Source of the DNA: Styela clava
Taxonomy: Eukaryota; Chordata; Ascidiacea; Stolidobranchia; Styelidae
DNA length: 64,000 nucleotides
Assembly (NCBI RefSeq): GCF_964204865.1
Contig: NC_135256.1
Location: forward strand, 23,836,703-23,900,702
Reading direction: 5' to 3'
The notes under the pieces are model-generated. The model had not been told where the DNA came from. It searched no databases and worked only from the letters and a program-made list of their open reading frames with translations. The position numbers and the translations under genes were made by a program. Shown here piece after piece: positions 61,201-64,000 of this stretch. How positions within the stretch are numbered: the first letter of the stretch is position 1; each line of letters opens with the position of its first letter.

Positions 61201-63963
61201 TATTATTAAGAATCCGTTTCACCATTGTTTTTGACAAGTTACGGAAAAAATATTGTCGGATTTCCTTTGGTTTGCATCGCCCTTGCCATGACCCTAAATG
61301 CGATGCTTCTCAGAATTATCGGGGTAAGCAGCTACTATTTCCCTTTTTTGATTCTTGTTTTTTTATTGGTTTATCTATATATAAGCTACCTTTTAGTTGA
61401 ATCTAACCTCATGTGTATTACTCTTGTGCATACTTTTTCACCAATTGTTCCGTATTTGGCTGTTTCAATTTAAAACAACTCCAAGACACAGTTTATTCCG
61501 GATATTGACGTTATAATCATTGATGGAACTCAAAATGTTAGAAACAGGTTCTTTTTGGTGTCAAATTTGCTAACAACAGGCTATCATTTGAAAATACATA
61601 TGTCATGCCACGACGTGAGCTAGATTAACATTGGAAAGCTTTAAATAAATCTAAATTATAGCATCCGAACTGCCCAATTTCTGCTATTGTCTAATTAAGT
61701 CTAAAACAAAAACTAAAAAACAATGATCACGACATTCGCAGAACGAATTCCCTTGAATCTCACACCACTGGTTAAACCCAGTGTGCAGTATTTTAACGTA
61801 ACATATTTGTATACAGTGCATCAAGCTGATACAAGTATTGTTCATTGACAACGACACAGAAAATGTTTTCTGGCTTGTTGTAATATTTTCAATATTTGGA
61901 TCTCTTCTGTTGGCACTCGTTGTAAAAGACACGGTATACCTTGTGGTACTTGCAGGTAACCCGAGTTTTAATATTGTTCATCATATCTTTATTGAAGTTG
62001 AATAACCAAAATTATTTACCATTTCGCACTGTATTTGGAGTCTTTTTTTATAGGCGCACTTTCCTCGAACCACATTTTAGTTGTTATTACATTTCTAATG
62101 CTTTTATATCCTTTTACGTTAATATTTCATTCTGAATTTGATTAAGATGGTAGCAACAATCGTTATAAGGGGATCCCGAAGTATGCGAACCAAGATGGCG
62201 GACATCGGAATGTAATATGTGTACTAGGTTAGGGTTAGGCCATAATTTTAGGTATAAATACTACGGGAGGCTCTTGGCTAGTCTTCGAACTGATAATAGG
62301 ACTAAAATAAGGAAAATTGGAAAAAAATTATCGCCTAACCCTAACCTGTTACCCATGTTACGTTCCGATGTCCGCCATCTTGGTTCGCATACTTCGGGAG
62401 CACCCGGTATAAAATGTTTTCACATAACAGTTCAGCACGTTGCCAATATGTAAACAGCTAATTATCGTTTTTTAACATTATTGATCCCATGTAGTAACGG
62501 TGTGGGTTTTACAAAGTAAAGGCGTGAACAAGGGAGCTTTTGTAGAAATCCCCCGCCAGTTATGCAAAAATGTGAGATTCGTGAAAGACACTCTTGCCGC
62601 GTTCCAGTGCTGCAGATTGCGCTCGCCACATTTTAAGTACTGCAAAATTCTTTCTGAATGTTATTCCTAACTAAATAATTACTAATTTTATATTTTGGCG
62701 ATGGCGGGGGTGGTTTTAACAGTTGAGGCTAAATTCTGAACTTGTCTTAAGCATGTTATTATATAGTTGAATTCACGTTGTCAGGTTATTTCCAGTTTTT
62801 ATTTTCCAGGTTCAGTGACTTGCAACCTGCTTTGCATAATCTTTCCTTGCATCTCCTACTTGAAGTTTAAGAAATCCAGAAGAGAATTCAGTTTTGACAT
62901 TGTACCGGTATGTTAACTGCTTGTTAGAACGATACTCAATAAATTTATTTATTGCTTGTCATCATATAGTTACAACTGACAACTGTTATGTTTGAATTTA
63001 TTATTTGATAAAATACTGTCTAACATCTTTGATCTCAATATGCATTAAAATGGCTGCAAAAAACAAAATCAAACAAATACGGAACATATACAAAACAAAA
63101 TTGTAAATCAGTGTTACAGTTCAATTGATGGTATGCTAACTGCTTGTTAGAACGATACTCAATAAATTTATTTATTGCTTGTCATCATATAGTTACAACT
63201 GACAACTGTTATGTTTGAATTTATTATTTGATAAAATACTGTCTAACATCTTTGATCTCAATATGCATTAAAATGGCTGCAAAAAACAAAATCAAACAAA
63301 TACGGAACATATACAAAACAAAATTGTAAATCAGTGTTACAGTTCAATTGATGAATTCATACCAGTTGCAATAGTTTGATTGATTTAACTTATCGTGATT
63401 GATTTCAACAGTGCAGCTTTTTTTAATTTTTTTTATTCTATTTATTTCAGACTTTCTGCAGCCTTTTATGGCATAGCGTGTTGCTGATGTCTGCACCGTT
63501 CACTCTCTACACGCTTGATCCTAATATAGGTATAGGTTGTAGAAAAATTTTCAACATTTACTGGAAATGATCCATCCAACTTTATTTTGAACTACATCTT
63601 TGTATAAAGTATATATATTGAGGAAAAAGTTTGATACATTTAAGATGATTATTCCTGTTGAACTTGATAACATTTGCTAATGAAAACATACAACTGGGTC
63701 AAAATTCAAGTAAATAAAACACCATATTCAAGAATTGAAACTTTTCCACAATTTCATATTTTGATAGTGTAGATTAGCACTACGGTATTTTTACATAGCC
63801 GATATTTATTACCACGACTATATATAAATATATTTTTATTTCAATTTGCTTAAATCTGCTTGGACATTTTATATTTTTTACTGCAGTGGAGCAAATTGAA
63901 AACTTTTATTTTGCCAAGCTCCCTGTTATTTGCTATATATATTTTACCGGGACTAAACAATGA
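52210..63963 (+). CDS. AAAP (SLC36/SLC38-like) amino-acid transporter, 16 exons, TAG at codon 72
   Basis: Multipass membrane transporter of the amino acid/auxin permease family. Exons: 52210-52239, 52501-52613, 56412-56514, 57347-57422, 58449-58496, 58704-58741, 59293-59353, 59875-59925, 60034-60227, 60327-60406, 60723-60823, 61211-61323, 61817-61955, 62810-62907, 63451-63529, 63887-63963. The lengths sum to 1401 bases (467 codons with stop) and every phase agrees. Family landmarks: TM1 HSIGGVVFFLAYAMANTGIV (SLC36: GNIGTGLLGLPLAVKNAGIV), TM2 VVLAMEAYFTGCSLLHIQ, TM3 RQFIRFLFIIDVINF, TM6 NYTLMLPVCVEELKYPKKEF (SLC36: GIGMVLPLENKMKDP), and LAGSVTCNLLCIIFPCISYL. Intron 2 starts with GC (CAG then gcaagt). 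Exon 3 has an in-frame TAG at 56482-56484, which an alternative weak donor at 56473 (gtgcaa), also phase 0, would remove. It could be functional with that splice, a pseudogene, or a base error. The substrate is unknown. Confidence 0.75.
52740..54021. mobile_element. Non-autonomous hAT element, copy 2 (1.28 kb), in transporter intron 2
   Basis: Left end cagtgtttcccaaccttttt; right end (reverse complement) cagtggttcacaaatgagtc. The target-site duplication atctagta is perfect (52732-52739 and 54022-54029). The interior is an inverted relative of 19191-20718. An AT microsatellite sits near 53200-53220. Confidence 0.9.
54365..54700 (-). mobile_element. tRNA-derived SINE, complete reference copy
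   Basis: Minus-strand SINE of about 336 bp. The head begins at 54700: gcggtgtggctcaacgggct (A box tggctcaacggg), with a long variable-arm-like part and B box ggttcgaatcc (54615-54625 in the plus complement). A tRNA-unrelated body follows (ggttacggcttcctccacca), then a tail ending atcctatcctat. The A and B boxes are RNA polymerase III promoter elements. The long variable region suggests a Ser/Leu-class tRNA ancestor, by inference. Confidence 0.9.
54701..56411. other. Transporter intron 2, right part
   Basis: Mostly unique AT-rich DNA. 55259-55710 has inverted end words (cttgtccatgggcc; ggccgtttctcatggacaag) around an open segment with LDEISDFIAFIENLEKKV and one TGA. It may be a small decayed element; the evidence is weak. 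Confidence 0.35.
57051..57287. mobile_element. Foldback MITE with TTAGGG words, transporter intron 3
   Basis: Ends tactcccgaagtatgtgaac and (reverse complement) tactcccaaagtatgggaac; interior gcgttagggttaggtcataa and, inverted, ctctaacctggtacacatac. Confidence 0.8.
58762..58961. mobile_element. Foldback MITE with TTAGGG words, transporter intron 6
   Basis: Shorter, diverged copy: left ggcgctccagaggtaggtgt, right end ccctaacctggtacacatac then tacgagagtac. Confidence 0.6.
62171..62405. mobile_element. Foldback MITE with TTAGGG words, transporter intron 13
   Basis: Well-kept copy: gatcccgaagtatgcgaacc at the left, ggttcgcatacttcgggagc at the right. Interior actaggttagggttaggcca and, inverted, gcctaaccctaacctgttac. 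Confidence 0.8.
62907..63352 (+). repeat. 223-bp tandem duplication that copies a splice donor
   Basis: Units 62907-63129 and 63130-63352 are almost identical (I noticed one difference: gtatgttaac versus gtatgctaac). The first unit begins at the last exon base before the gtatgt donor of transporter exon 14. The second therefore carries a duplicate donor (atg then gtatgc). Both lie in intron 14. Confidence 0.9.
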
Positions 63964-64000
63964 GCAAACACTTTACATAGCTGCAAATTCTAGAACTGAT

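Noticed and set aside
1-64000. CRISPR arrays, operons, bacterial promoters, rRNA or functional tRNA genes
   Set aside because: None seen. The tRNA-like heads belong to SINEs, and the tandem repeats lack unique spacers of constant size.

Overview
The window looks like AT-rich animal nuclear DNA: genes are split by short GT-AG introns, AATAAA signals follow the stop codons, and most of the sequence is dispersed repeats. The gene content (chondroitin synthase, NIF3-like 1, GPI mannosyltransferase 4, an AAAP amino-acid transporter) is metazoan. The compact introns and abundant hAT/MITE load remind me of a tunicate, but that is a guess from style, not a proof.

Layout. 0-1 kb: two duplicated cysteine-rich exons of an unidentified plus-strand gene. 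3.8-6.1 kb: a tRNA-derived SINE split by a 1.9 kb insertion that carries a SWIM-protein-like first exon. 6.25-12.5 kb: a complete eight-exon chondroitin sulfate synthase (CHSY-type, 865 aa). 13.7-24.7 kb: transposon country, with several elements bounded by perfect 8-bp target-site duplications. 25.6-26.7 kb: an intronless NIF3L1. 27.9-30.0 kb: a two-exon PIGZ on the minus strand, converging on NIF3L1. 30-41 kb: repeats, including 16-bp, 46-bp and about 179-bp tandem units, and no gene I can defend. 41.0-44.3 kb: a nearly complete hAT transposon whose transposase is broken by two frameshifts and which hosts a nested MITE. 46.7-48.4 kb: the 3' part of a small unidentified minus-strand gene. 48.9-49.8 kb: a Penelope-like GIY-YIG retroelement fossil. 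52.2-63.96 kb: a 16-exon AAAP/SLC36-like transporter assembled by hand from exons too short to show as long ORFs. All its splice phases agree and it gives 466 codons, but codon 72 is TAG.

The genes are unrelated housekeeping or membrane functions (Golgi glycosaminoglycan synthesis, a metal-binding NIF3 protein, ER GPI-anchor mannosylation, amino-acid transport) and do not form a pathway or cluster. The less ordinary content is in the mobile DNA: three nested insertions whose order can be read from intact target-site duplications, a repeat theme built on a 16-bp unit, foldback MITEs carrying telomere-like TTAGGG words, and a recent 223-bp tandem duplication that copies a splice donor. I did not find a convincing new defence-like or operon-like system.
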